Under the pieces are notes generated by a model, which saw only the letters and a program-made list of their open reading frames with translations, ran no database searches and was not told where the DNA came from. The position numbers were made by a program, and so were the translations under genes. Positions 1 through 9,275 of a stretch of DNA of 40,093 nucleotides are shown here, piece after piece. Location: positions 1 to 40,093 of the forward strand of contig CABZPS010000007.1 in the NCBI GenBank assembly GCA_902527635.1. Reading direction: 5' to 3'. This DNA comes from an uncultured Pelagibacteraceae bacterium (GTDB lineage Bacteria > Pseudomonadota > Alphaproteobacteria > Pelagibacterales > Pelagibacteraceae). Positions within the stretch are counted from its first letter, which is position 1; each line of letters opens with the position of its first letter.

Positions 1-282
1 AGACCGTTACACGACAGAGTTTTAATAGAAGTTTTAGATAGCAGCGAAAAAACTGCTGGGGGAATAATTATACCAGATACAGCTCAAGAAAAACCTCAAG
101 AAGGAAAAGTTGTAGCTGTTGGCGGTGGTGCAAAAACTGAAGATGGAAAAAAAATTCCAATGGACGTTAAAGTTGGAGACAAAGTTTTATTTGGCAAATG
201 GTCAGGAACTGAAGTCAAAATTGATGGTAAAGAATACAGCATAATGAAAGAGTCAGACATTATGGGTATTTCAAGTAAATAA
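1..282 (+). CDS. groES: Co-chaperonin GroES (5' end outside window)
   Basis: Reading frame 1 is open from the first base to a TAA at 280-282 and encodes 93 residues beginning [10 protein letters not shown], so only the first few codons are missing. This is the GroES/Cpn10 fold. The mobile-loop region ([15 protein letters not shown]) and the C-terminal strands ([18 protein letters not shown]) are both recognisable. GroES caps the GroEL ring and closes the folding chamber in the cytosol. It lies 23 bp upstream of groEL, as in nearly all groESL operons. The promoter and any CIRCE or RpoH element would lie upstream of the window. The ORF track omits it because its start codon is not in the window. 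Confidence 0.97.
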   Translation, partial: RPLHDRVLIEVLDSSEKTAGGIIIPDTAQEKPQEGKVVAVGGGAKTEDGKKIPMDVKVGDKVLFGKWSGTEVKIDGKEYSIMKESDIMGISSK

Positions 283-287
283 TATAA

Positions 288-1967
<1,680 letters not shown>

Positions 1968-1996
1968 TCCCCATTATTCTCAAAAAAATTTCAGAG

Positions 1997-2023
1997 GGGC
2001 AGTTTTTACTGCCCTTTTTTTTT
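1997..2023 (+). terminator. Intrinsic terminator of groESL
   Basis: A perfect 6-bp stem GGGCAG / CTGCCC around a TTTTTA loop is followed directly by nine T residues. It sits about 30 bp after the groEL stop. This is the clearest intrinsic terminator in the window and it ends the groESL transcript. Confidence 0.93.
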
Positions 2024-2055
2024 GATTAAAAAAATCTTTGATATAGTGTTGTTAA

Positions 2056-2172
2056 ATGTCGAAAAGATATAGTGGAAAATCATTTAAAGATTCTAGCATC
2101 AAAAAAAAACCTAAATTAAGTTTTAAAGAAAAAAGAAAATTTAAACGCGAGAAGCGAAAAAATAATAATTAA
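2056..2172 (+). CDS. Small Lys/Arg-rich protein (38 aa), unknown function
   Basis: An ATG at 2056 opens 38 codons ending at TAA 2170-2172. The peptide begins MSKRYSGKSFKDSS and ends KFKREKRKNNN. It is strongly basic, with almost no hydrophobic residues and no acidic cluster, so it is likely disordered and nucleic-acid binding if made. It fills most of the otherwise gene-free 290 bp between the groEL terminator and typA, which is itself an argument for function in so compact a genome. A TATAGT at 2042-2047 could be a -10 box, but I see no good Shine-Dalgarno. The alternative is a fortuitous ORF in A-rich DNA. Confidence 0.45.
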   Translation: MSKRYSGKSFKDSSIKKKPKLSFKEKRKFKREKRKNNN

Positions 2173-2237
2173 AGTCAAATTATCTAATTTATTCAAGCAT
2201 GGCCTAGCTTTTTTTAAGTTTTCAAAAGCATTTAAAT

Positions 2238-2261
2238 ATGTATAAGAACCCGATCTTATGA
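2238..2261 (+). other. Possible 7-codon leader ORF fused to the typA start
   Basis: ATG at 2238 reads seven codons (MYKNPIL) to a TGA at 2259-2261 that overlaps the typA ATG as ATGA. The same bases form a weak hairpin, ATAAGA-ACCCGA-TCTTAT (2242-2259), whose 3' arm includes the first two bases of the typA start codon. This could couple or gate typA translation, but the stem is AT-rich and there is no Shine-Dalgarno, so chance is a real alternative. Confidence 0.22.
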
Positions 2262-4084
2262 ATAATACTTTTAGAAACATCACTATTATCGCCCATGTTG
2301 ATCATGGCAAAACAACTCTAATCGATAACTTAATGAAGCAAAGTGGTTCATTTAGAGAGAATGAAGTTATAGATGAAAGGTTAATGGACTCTGGAGAGTT
2401 GGAAAAAGAGAGAGGAATTACAATATTGGCTAAACCTGCCTCGATTAATTGGAAGGATACAAGAATAAATATAATTGATACACCTGGTCATAAAGATTTT
2501 GCTGCTGAAGTTGAAAGAGTACTTAGCATGGCAGACGGAGCTTTATTACTTATAGACTCTGCTGAAGGTGTAATGCCTCAAACAAAATTTGTCCTAGCAA
2601 AAGCATTGAAGCAAGGCTTAAAACCAATTGTAGTCATAAATAAACTTGATAAATCTGATCAGAGAGCAAATGAAGTTCTGGATGAAACATTCGATTTATT
2701 CGTAAGTTTAGACGCTAATGAAGAACAGCTAGATTTCCCAGTTTTATATGCCAGCGGAAGATCTGGATGGGCTGATCTTGAAGTAGATGGTCCAAGAGAA
2801 AATCTTAATCCCCTTCTAGATAAAATTGTAGAGCATGTTAAGCCAGCGGAGTTAGATAAATCAAAACCTTTCGCTATGCTTTCTACACTTCTTTATGCTG
2901 ATAGCTTTTTAGGAAGAAGTTTAGTGGGTAGAATTTCACAAGGAACAGCAAAAGCTAATCAAGCTATTAAAGCAATCAATTTAAAAGGAGAAAAAATTGA
3001 TGAAGGTAGATTAACTAAAATTTTTAGATACGAAGGAACCAAAAAAGTTCCAATTGAGGTTGGTGAAGCTGGGGATATTGTGGTGGTTGCGGGTTTAGAA
3101 AAAGCTAACGTTGCAGACACTATTTGTGATCTTGAAGTAAATGAACCAATAAAAGCCACACCGATAGATCCTCCAACTATGTCAATTACAATCACTGTAA
3201 ATACATCTCCTTTGGCTGGCACGGAAGGTAAAAAACTTACAAGTACACAAATTAGAGATCGGTTAGTTCAAGAAGCACAAAATAATGTTGGAATTACATT
3301 CACTGAAAATGAGGGAAATGACTCTTTCGTTGTTAGTGGCCGAGGTGAATTAATGTTGGAAATTTTACTTACTCAAATGAGAAGAGAAGGTTTTGAAATG
3401 ACGGTGAGCCCTCCAAAAGTTCTCTATAAAAAAGATGAAAATGGCAGTAAGCTTGAGCCAATAGAAGAAATTACTATGGATCTTGATGAAGAGCATTCAT
3501 CAAAAATAATCGACTCAATGAATAGAAGAAAAGGTAAATTAATAGAATTAAAAGATACCGGTAAAAGTAAAAAGAGACTTATATTTCATGCACCAACAAG
3601 AGGTTTAATGGGATATGCAAGCAGATTTTTAACACTTACAAAAGGAAATGGTGTCATCAATAGAATTTTTCATAAATATGGTCCATTTGAAGGTGAAATG
3701 GAAGGCAGAAGAAATGGTGCTCTAATTTCTATGGAACAAGGAAAGGCAGTTGCTTTTGCAATCTTTAATTTACAGGCTAGAGGAGAAATGTTTGTAACTC
3801 ATAACGATCCTGTTTATCCAGGAATGATAGTAGGCTTGTCACCTAAACCAGGAGATATGATCATTAATGTTATGAAGGGTAAAAAATTAACTAATATGAG
3901 AACGCAAGGTACTGATGAAAATGTTGTCTTAACTCCAGTAAGAAAAATGTCGATTGCTGAACAACTGAGTATGTTAAATATGGATGAAGCTTTAGAAATA
4001 ACTCCAGTATCCTGTAGATTGAGAAAAGCTATACTTGATCCTCATGAAAGAAAAAGAACTGAAAAATCAGGCGCTGCTGCCTAA
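2258..4084 (+). CDS. typA: Translational GTPase TypA/BipA
   Basis: A 608-residue ribosome-associated GTPase of the EF-G/LepA superfamily, normal length. The G motifs are intact: AHVDHGKTT at residues 12-20, the RGITI switch region, DTPGH at 74-78 and NKLD at 128-131. Beta-barrel, EF-G-like and TypA-specific C-terminal domains follow (GRGELMLEIL, RGLMGYASRFL). BipA binds the ribosome in a GTP-dependent way and supports 50S assembly and translation under cold or nutrient stress. There is no visible Shine-Dalgarno, and the ATG overlaps a possible short leader ORF. Its last codons overlap the convergent yczE-like gene by 4 bp (CTAA). Confidence 0.97.
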   Translation: MNNTFRNITIIAHVDHGKTTLIDNLMKQSGSFRENEVIDERLMDSGELEKERGITILAKPASINWKDTRINIIDTPGHKDFAAEVERVLSMADGALLLIDSAEGVMPQTKFVLAKALKQGLKPIVVINKLDKSDQRANEVLDETFDLFVSLDANEEQLDFPVLYASGRSGWADLEVDGPRENLNPLLDKIVEHVKPAELDKSKPFAMLSTLLYADSFLGRSLVGRISQGTAKANQAIKAINLKGEKIDEGRLTKIFRYEGTKKVPIEVGEAGDIVVVAGLEKANVADTICDLEVNEPIKATPIDPPTMSITITVNTSPLAGTEGKKLTSTQIRDRLVQEAQNNVGITFTENEGNDSFVVSGRGELMLEILLTQMRREGFEMTVSPPKVLYKKDENGSKLEPIEEITMDLDEEHSSKIIDSMNRRKGKLIELKDTGKSKKRLIFHAPTRGLMGYASRFLTLTKGNGVINRIFHKYGPFEGEMEGRRNGALISMEQGKAVAFAIFNLQARGEMFVTHNDPVYPGMIVGLSPKPGDMIINVMKGKKLTNMRTQGTDENVVLTPVRKMSIAEQLSMLNMDEALEITPVSCRLRKAILDPHERKRTEKSGAAA

Positions 4085-4728
4085 TCAAAAATTTTATCAA
4101 CTAAGAACAAACTCAATGCAATACACGGGCCAATACCAAAAGCGAATAAAAGAGTTCCGACACCTACTGTTCCGCCTAAATACCAACCAATACTTACAAC
4201 AGAAATTTCTAAAAAAGCTCTAACAGCTGCCACTGGTAAATTAGTTATTTTTTGTAATCCAATCATTAATCCATCTCTTGGTCCTACACCAAGGTTTGAA
4301 ACTAGATAGATGCCCCCTCCTATTCCAACCATCATTACAGAAATTGCTGCTAGGATTAATTGATTAAAATAATTAGATGGGGTTGGTACAAACTTTATAC
4401 AAAGATCAATCATAAAGGCTATTATTAAAGCATTAGATATTGTACCTATTCCTGGTTTTTGGCCCAGAGGTATCCATAAACTTAAGATAGCAATACTTAC
4501 TAAAAGAGTAATTGTTCCAATACTTAAATTAACATTTAAAGAAATACCTTGAGCTAAAACACTCCACGGAGAGGCACCTGTAAAGGAAACAATTAGTAAC
4601 CCTTCACCAAGACCAAATAACATCAAACCAAAACATAAAAAAAAGAAAGTGGAAAATTTTGGTTTAAAATTATACGGTTTTTCAGAGCTCCAATTTACCT
4701 TTGGTATTTTCTTTATTTTTAAAAACAT
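4081..4728 (-). CDS. YczE/YitT-type integral membrane protein
   Basis: A 215-residue protein with about five hydrophobic membrane segments starting near residue 28. The segment LGVGPRDGLMIGL, with GIGGGIYLVSNLG just before it, is typical of the YczE/YyaS (YitT-like) membrane family. The biochemical role of that family is not established, so I assign none. Gene order gives no pathway: it is convergent with typA (stop codons overlap by 4 bp) and separated from the next upstream minus-strand feature by about 210 bp. Start ATG at 4728; no strong Shine-Dalgarno. Confidence 0.8.
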   Translation of the reverse strand: MFLKIKKIPKVNWSSEKPYNFKPKFSTFFFLCFGLMLFGLGEGLLIVSFTGASPWSVLAQGISLNVNLSIGTITLLVSIAILSLWIPLGQKPGIGTISNALIIAFMIDLCIKFVPTPSNYFNQLILAAISVMMVGIGGGIYLVSNLGVGPRDGLMIGLQKITNLPVAAVRAFLEISVVSIGWYLGGTVGVGTLLFAFGIGPCIALSLFLVDKIFD

Positions 4729-4939
4729 CTTAATAAGTTTATTTTATAGTAAGTACAGTCCACTATTAAAATATTCATATAACACAATAACATATAAAAC
4801 CTTACGCTGCCCCTAATTAATTATTTAAAAAATTTTTTATTAATTCTGTGCTTTAAATATTTTATATAATTCTCCAAAAAAAGATAAATAGAGAGTATTT
4901 GAATTTGGGATTTATTTTTTTTATAAAATTATGGAAAAA

Positions 4940-5170
4940 CTAAGTCCTTTTAATCAAATTGATAATATCTGAAACTTTTTTACATTTATTATAATCAGAT
5001 AAATCAATATTTTTTTTAATCTTTTTTAAACTCAAAAAAATATTTACATTTTGTAAGCTATCCCATTGCTCAAAATCTTTAGCTTTTGATGCATCTTTAA
5101 TAAGATTAATATTGACTTTTAAGTTTTTTGATAAAATTTTTTTAATTTGTATTTCAATTTTTTTTTTCAT
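4940..5170 (-). CDS. Acyl carrier protein (stand-alone)
   Basis: A 76-residue protein of carrier-protein size. FEQWDSLQNV contains the D-S-L phosphopantetheine attachment motif, with the predicted modified serine at residue 38, followed by the usual helix (NIFLSLKK). It is not the housekeeping AcpP: it is Lys-rich and lacks the acidic helix-II face. The start overlaps the 3' end of the synthetase gene by 17 nt, so the two are translationally linked. It probably carries the acyl group activated by that ligase. A phosphopantetheinyl transferase must act on it from elsewhere in the genome. Confidence 0.8.
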   Translation of the reverse strand: MKKKIEIQIKKILSKNLKVNINLIKDASKAKDFEQWDSLQNVNIFLSLKKIKKNIDLSDYNKCKKVSDIINLIKRT

Positions 5171-6965
5171 TTTTTATTACTTTTTTAATATTATTTATTA
5201 TATCAAAGTCTAAAATTGTGCTTAAATCACCAAAAACTTTTAAATTTGGATCTAAAATAATATCCCTAAGTAATCTTCTTAATATTTTGCCACTTTTAGT
5301 TTTTGGTAAATCATTTACAAAATATATTTTCTTAGGAATTGCAAAGGAGCCAAAATTATCCAAAATTTTTTTATTCAATATATTTTGAAACTTTATTTGA
5401 TTAATTTTTTTTTTTTTTAAAACTAAAAAAAGTACTAATTTAAATCCTTCTATTTTATCAGGTATTGCTACACACGCACACTCAACAATATTTTTAATTC
5501 TTAAAGAAATAGACTCAATTTCCTCAGATCCTATTCTGTGACCTCTAATATTAATAACATCATCACTTCTTCCATGAATGTTCAGAATTTTTTTTTTATC
5601 AAAAGACCCTATATCAAATAATTTAAAATATCCCTCATCTGTCCAGTATTTATCCCATGTATCTTTTCCATTAATTACATTTATCATACAACCTGGCCAA
5701 GGATTTTTAATTACTAACTCACCTTGTTTTATTTTTTTTTGTTTAATTAATTGTAGACCATAAATTTTTTTTGGTTTTCCAACTGATCCATGAGGTATAT
5801 TTTTAGGGTAAGTATTAAATCTAGGTGCAGTTATTATTCCGCCTGTTTCTGTTTGAAAATATGTATTCACTATTGATTTTTTGTGATTAAAAACTTTTAT
5901 AAACCATCTTGCAACATCTGGGGCTAAAGGTTCCCCCATAGATCCCAAAGTTTTTATAGAATGTTTTTTTTGCACTAATGTAGGATAGAGCGATCTTGCA
6001 ATTCTAATCAGGGTAACTGGCATATATAAAATTGTTATTTTTATCTCTTCAATTATAGTTTTTAAAACTTCTTTTTGTAAAATCATCATTGGTGATTCTA
6101 AGATTACAGACGTTGCACCAAGACTAAGTGGACCATACAAACCATAAGTGTGACCATTAATCCAACCTGCATCTGACGCTGTTAAAATAACACTATTTTT
6201 ATTAATTCCAAAAAAATTAGAGCAACTATATTTGGTATAAAGTAAATAACCACCAGTAGAATGAATAACTCCTTTTGGCTCTCCTGTGCTTCCTGAGGTG
6301 AATAACGTAAATAATTTTTTATTACTTCTGAAAGAATATTTAATATTTAGTTTTTTAAGCTTATCATCATTTTGAAGTTGTAATGAGTCACAAAAAAAAA
6401 GATTCATTTTTGTTTTTTTTTTCCTAAAAATTAAAATTTTTTCTTTAGATCTTTTGTTATTTCTTAGAAACTTTTTTTTAATATTATTATCATTATCTCT
6501 AGTAATAATTAAATCAGGGTTAAATAATTTAATTCTTGTAGTCATCGCATTTCTTTGAAGATCCTGAAATACTACACTGTGGCAAATACCTAATCTAGTA
6601 CATGAAAACATACTTACAACTGACTCGAAAGAAGCAGATGCATGTATCAGTATTTTTTTTTTGGAATTTATTTTATATTTGTTTTTTAAAATATAACAAA
6701 AACGCTTAACACAATCCAAAAGTTTTTTATATGTAAGTGAAGTTAATCTATTATTAACATCTAAAAAAATTAATGCTGTTTTATTGCCAAAGCCCTTTTT
6801 AATATTATTATCTATACATTCAAAAGATAAATTTAATTTTCCATCCCCATACCATTCTTTAAAATTATTTTTTTTAAAAGTTATAATCTTTTGCGGTTTT
6901 TCAACCCAATCTAATAAACTTACTTTTGACCTCCAAAAACTCTCATAATATTTTTTATTGGTCAT
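5154..6965 (-). CDS. Acetyl/propionyl-CoA-synthetase-like acyl-adenylating ligase
   Basis: A 603-residue ANL-superfamily enzyme with the ACS-type N-terminal cap (YESFW..., then FKEWYGDGKLNLSFE). AMP-binding motifs are intact: A3 TSGSTGEPKGVIHS, A5 YFQTETGG, A8 GRSDDVINIRGHRIGSEE, and A10 PKTKSGKILRR with the catalytic lysine. It should adenylate a short carboxylic acid and transfer it to CoA or to the adjacent carrier protein. In characterised acetyl-CoA synthetases the A5 motif reads WWQTETGG, where the second Trp limits the acyl pocket. Here it is YF (Phe near residue 370), so the substrate may differ from acetate. ATGA overlap with the upstream GNAT gene and 17-nt overlap with the ACP gene make this one operon. 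Codons are extremely AT-rich. Confidence 0.85.
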   Translation of the reverse strand: MTNKKYYESFWRSKVSLLDWVEKPQKIITFKKNNFKEWYGDGKLNLSFECIDNNIKKGFGNKTALIFLDVNNRLTSLTYKKLLDCVKRFCYILKNKYKINSKKKILIHASASFESVVSMFSCTRLGICHSVVFQDLQRNAMTTRIKLFNPDLIITRDNDNNIKKKFLRNNKRSKEKILIFRKKKTKMNLFFCDSLQLQNDDKLKKLNIKYSFRSNKKLFTLFTSGSTGEPKGVIHSTGGYLLYTKYSCSNFFGINKNSVILTASDAGWINGHTYGLYGPLSLGATSVILESPMMILQKEVLKTIIEEIKITILYMPVTLIRIARSLYPTLVQKKHSIKTLGSMGEPLAPDVARWFIKVFNHKKSIVNTYFQTETGGIITAPRFNTYPKNIPHGSVGKPKKIYGLQLIKQKKIKQGELVIKNPWPGCMINVINGKDTWDKYWTDEGYFKLFDIGSFDKKKILNIHGRSDDVINIRGHRIGSEEIESISLRIKNIVECACVAIPDKIEGFKLVLFLVLKKKKINQIKFQNILNKKILDNFGSFAIPKKIYFVNDLPKTKSGKILRRLLRDIILDPNLKVFGDLSTILDFDIINNIKKVIKNEKKN

Positions 6966-7462
6966 ATTTTTAATTTAATTCTATTGCTATCAAAAAATTT
7001 TTTATTCAAACTATTTTTAGGGATATGTAATAAAGTATATAAATTTTTAACATCATGATTTAATATTTTAATATTTTTAATTTTCTTGAATTCAAAAAAT
7101 ATATATAAAAATAGATGTTCTTTGCCAGATAGTGTTATAGTGGAAATATTCTTGGTATTTTTCATAATAAAATCTAAAAAATTTATAACTAAATATCTGT
7201 AACGTTTTAATGAGCATAAGGTATCTAAATAATAAAAATTAATTTTTTTTTTTTTATAAAAAAAATTTCTTGCCCTTAAACAACAATATAATTTTACAGT
7301 CTTTGAACCTATAAAAAAATGAAGATCATTTGATTTAATTTTATCAATGAACCATTTGTTTTGGCTTCTTAATGAATATTTCCAAAACTTCCTCTTAATT
7401 TTTATAATTTGCTTAATTTCACTATTTGATAATTGAGTAGTTTTTTTTTTTACTATTTTCAT
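6962..7462 (-). CDS. GNAT-family N-acyltransferase-like protein
   Basis: A 166-residue, very Lys/Asn/Phe-rich protein. The N-terminal pattern (SEIKQIIKIKRKFW, SLRSQNKWFIDKIKSNDLHFFI) and the following strand/helix (FYYLDTLCSLKRYRYLVINFL) match the GNAT type found beside surface-sugar genes, where they acylate amino sugars. This assignment rests on pattern recognition; the CoA-binding loop is degenerate. It is the first gene of the unit and its stop overlaps the ligase start (ATGA), suggesting it uses the acyl group made by that enzyme. The acceptor is unknown. Confidence 0.5.
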   Translation of the reverse strand: MKIVKKKTTQLSNSEIKQIIKIKRKFWKYSLRSQNKWFIDKIKSNDLHFFIGSKTVKLYCCLRARNFFYKKKKINFYYLDTLCSLKRYRYLVINFLDFIMKNTKNISTITLSGKEHLFLYIFFEFKKIKNIKILNHDVKNLYTLLHIPKNSLNKKFFDSNRIKLKI

Positions 7463-7621
7463 TTTTTTTTTACAGCTATTGTAAAATTAAGAATGAATTA
7501 ATTTAATTAAAGAGTAAAGTATTTCAAGTAAAATAAATTGATAACAAAAAACAATTAGTCTAAAAACTTAAATAAGTTAATTAAGATGATCAAAAATATT
7601 ATCCATTAAATTAATCTACAA

Positions 7622-8302
7622 ATGAAAAAAATTTCACTAATATTTTTTATTTTTATTATTCCGACTCTCCTCTTGGCACACATGGGGCACTACAATAAAT
7701 ATAACAAAATTGAAATGGAGATCTTTAGAAATGGTGAACTAATTGGATACAATTATTATTTTTTTGAAACAAATGGAGCAGAAACTATTATCACAAATCA
7801 ATTTAAATTTTCTGTTGATCTATTAGGAACTACAATTTTTCAAGTTGAGTCATACGGTGAAGAAAAATATATCAAAGATCAATTGATATCATATAATTCT
7901 AAAACTCTTCAAAATGATAAAGAAAAATTTGTAAATTTAAAATTTAATAAAAATAGTAAAAAATTTGACATTAAAGGCTCTTCATTCAATGGTGAGGCAT
8001 CCATGAATAATGTTATTGGAAATTGGTGGAGTCATAAAATTTTACAAGCAGGATCTCAAATAAGTCCAATATCAGGAAGTATTAAAGAACAGGTTGTTAC
8101 TTTTATAGGAAAAGAAAAAATCGACCTTTATGGAAAAATTTATGATGTTGATCATTTTACACTTAAATCTAAAGATATAAATATTCCAAAAAGTAAACGA
8201 TTAGACTTTGACATTTGGTATGATCAAAAAAATTCAAGAATTTTAAAAGTGTCTTACTCAAGAATGGGAAATTGGGAATACAGATTAAAAAGCTTTGAAT
8301 AA
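7622..8302 (+). CDS. Exported DUF6134-like protein
   Basis: A 226-residue protein with an N-terminal signal peptide (KKISLIFFIFIIPTLLLA, cleavage likely near residue 19-20). The mature part is beta-rich. Its C-terminal segment (LDFDIWYDQKNSRILKVSYS) resembles the DUF6134/DUF3108 periplasmic family, where a final strand pair carries a WYD motif. No enzymatic role is known for that family. The gene stands alone, divergent from the GNAT unit across 159 bp and ending 1 bp from the convergent FAD enzyme. Start is the ATG at 7622; no clear Shine-Dalgarno. Confidence 0.65.
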   Translation: MKKISLIFFIFIIPTLLLAHMGHYNKYNKIEMEIFRNGELIGYNYYFFETNGAETIITNQFKFSVDLLGTTIFQVESYGEEKYIKDQLISYNSKTLQNDKEKFVNLKFNKNSKKFDIKGSSFNGEASMNNVIGNWWSHKILQAGSQISPISGSIKEQVVTFIGKEKIDLYGKIYDVDHFTLKSKDINIPKSKRLDFDIWYDQKNSRILKVSYSRMGNWEYRLKSFE

Positions 8303-8303
8303 T

Positions 8304-9275
8304 TTATTTTGAAATTTTTTTATATAAGTCCTGAGCACTTATCCAACCTGACTCTAGTCTTGGTCCTACAAACCAATCAGCACAAACACCTATTTTTTTC
8401 TTTGGATCCCAAAAACTTTTAATTTTTAAAGGTTTTGAGTTAGAAGAATATTTCCAACCATGATTAAGAGAAAAATTGATTGTTGTTTTTTTAATATTTG
8501 AAAGTTCAAAGAACTTATTAATCATAATTATTGAATTCTTTTTCTTATTATTTTTATTTTGATTAATCTTTTTATTTGCCCACTTAAAAGTACTTTGCAG
8601 AGTCCATAAATCATGTTTTGATTTAAATCTTTTTTTCGAATTTTCATTACCAGCCCAGCCGAGGATTGGATCTTCGAAAAGGTAACTGCTACTAGATTTT
8701 TTGTTTTTTTTTATAGCAATCATGGTAGTTATATTTGCATCCATTTTTATTGATTTTTTTACAAAAGTATTATTTATAAATTTTTTAGAAAGTTTTTTTA
8801 ATTGTGGAAAAGGACAGGTCAAAATAATACTTTTAAAAGATCTCAATTTTCCATCAGCAAATGATAAGTGCCAAAGTTTGTTTTTATAATGAATTTTTTT
8901 TAATTCACTTTGATAATTGCACTTAATTTTTTTTAATAAATACTTGCTAATATCATTATTTCCATTTTTACCAATAATTTTAAGATGTTTTTTATCCTCT
9001 TTTTTTTTGGAGTTAAGAAAAACGTGTTTGCCACCCCAAACCTTTAAAATTTTTTTTTTAATTAAATGTTTAGTAAATTTTTTGAAATCTGGGGTTTTTG
9101 GCGAAAAGTATTGAGTACCATGATCAAAGCCTATATTACCTCTTATTCTTTTGAAAGATGCACGACCTCCTGGACCTCTCGCTTTATCAAATAGGATTAC
9201 TGTATTTTTTTTATTAAGAAGATTAGCAATCGTAGCTCCAGAAATACCTGAACCGATTACGCAGAATTCACTCAT
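8304..9275 (-). CDS. Renalase-like FAD-dependent amine oxidase-fold protein
   Basis: A 323-residue flavoprotein. The N terminus has the Rossmann dinucleotide-binding motif GSGISGATIA, then an acidic ribose-binding position (FDKARGPGGRAS), and FDHGTQYFSP, typical of the renalase-like COG3380 family. The C-terminal GVCADWFVGPRLESGW is the family's second FAD contact. Substrate is unknown; bacterial relatives oxidise aberrant dihydro-nicotinamides, but that is only family knowledge. It is the third gene of tldD-pmbA-fad, overlapping the pmbA stop by 4 nt (ATGA), so it is probably cotranscribed with the metalloprotease pair. Confidence 0.82.
   Translation of the reverse strand: MSEFCVIGSGISGATIANLLNKKNTVILFDKARGPGGRASFKRIRGNIGFDHGTQYFSPKTPDFKKFTKHLIKKKILKVWGGKHVFLNSKKKEDKKHLKIIGKNGNNDISKYLLKKIKCNYQSELKKIHYKNKLWHLSFADGKLRSFKSIILTCPFPQLKKLSKKFINNTFVKKSIKMDANITTMIAIKKNKKSSSSYLFEDPILGWAGNENSKKRFKSKHDLWTLQSTFKWANKKINQNKNNKKKNSIIMINKFFELSNIKKTTINFSLNHGWKYSSNSKPLKIKSFWDPKKKIGVCADWFVGPRLESGWISAQDLYKKISK

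Noticed and set aside
4035-4223. Plus-strand ORF of 62 aa across the typA end
   Set aside because: It overlaps typA and the YczE-like gene, has no recognisable protein pattern and no ribosome binding site; a shadow of both.
4729-4939. 211-bp gap possibly holding an RNA gene or riboswitch
   Set aside because: I looked for tRNA arms, strong GC hairpins and riboswitch-like blocks. Only a short GC-rich patch (CCTTACGCTGCCCC) stands out and it has no pairing partner; nothing can be supported.
4940-7462. Recent horizontal transfer of the GNAT/ligase/ACP unit based on its very high AT content
   Set aside because: Other ordinary genes in the window (amgK, murU, the coiled-coil gene) are similarly AT- and Lys/Asn-rich, and no mobile element borders the unit, so composition alone does not support transfer.
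7463-7621. 159-bp divergent gap before the GNAT unit and the DUF6134 gene
   Set aside because: Must contain two promoters, but the DNA is so AT-rich that no -35/-10 pair can be chosen over others.
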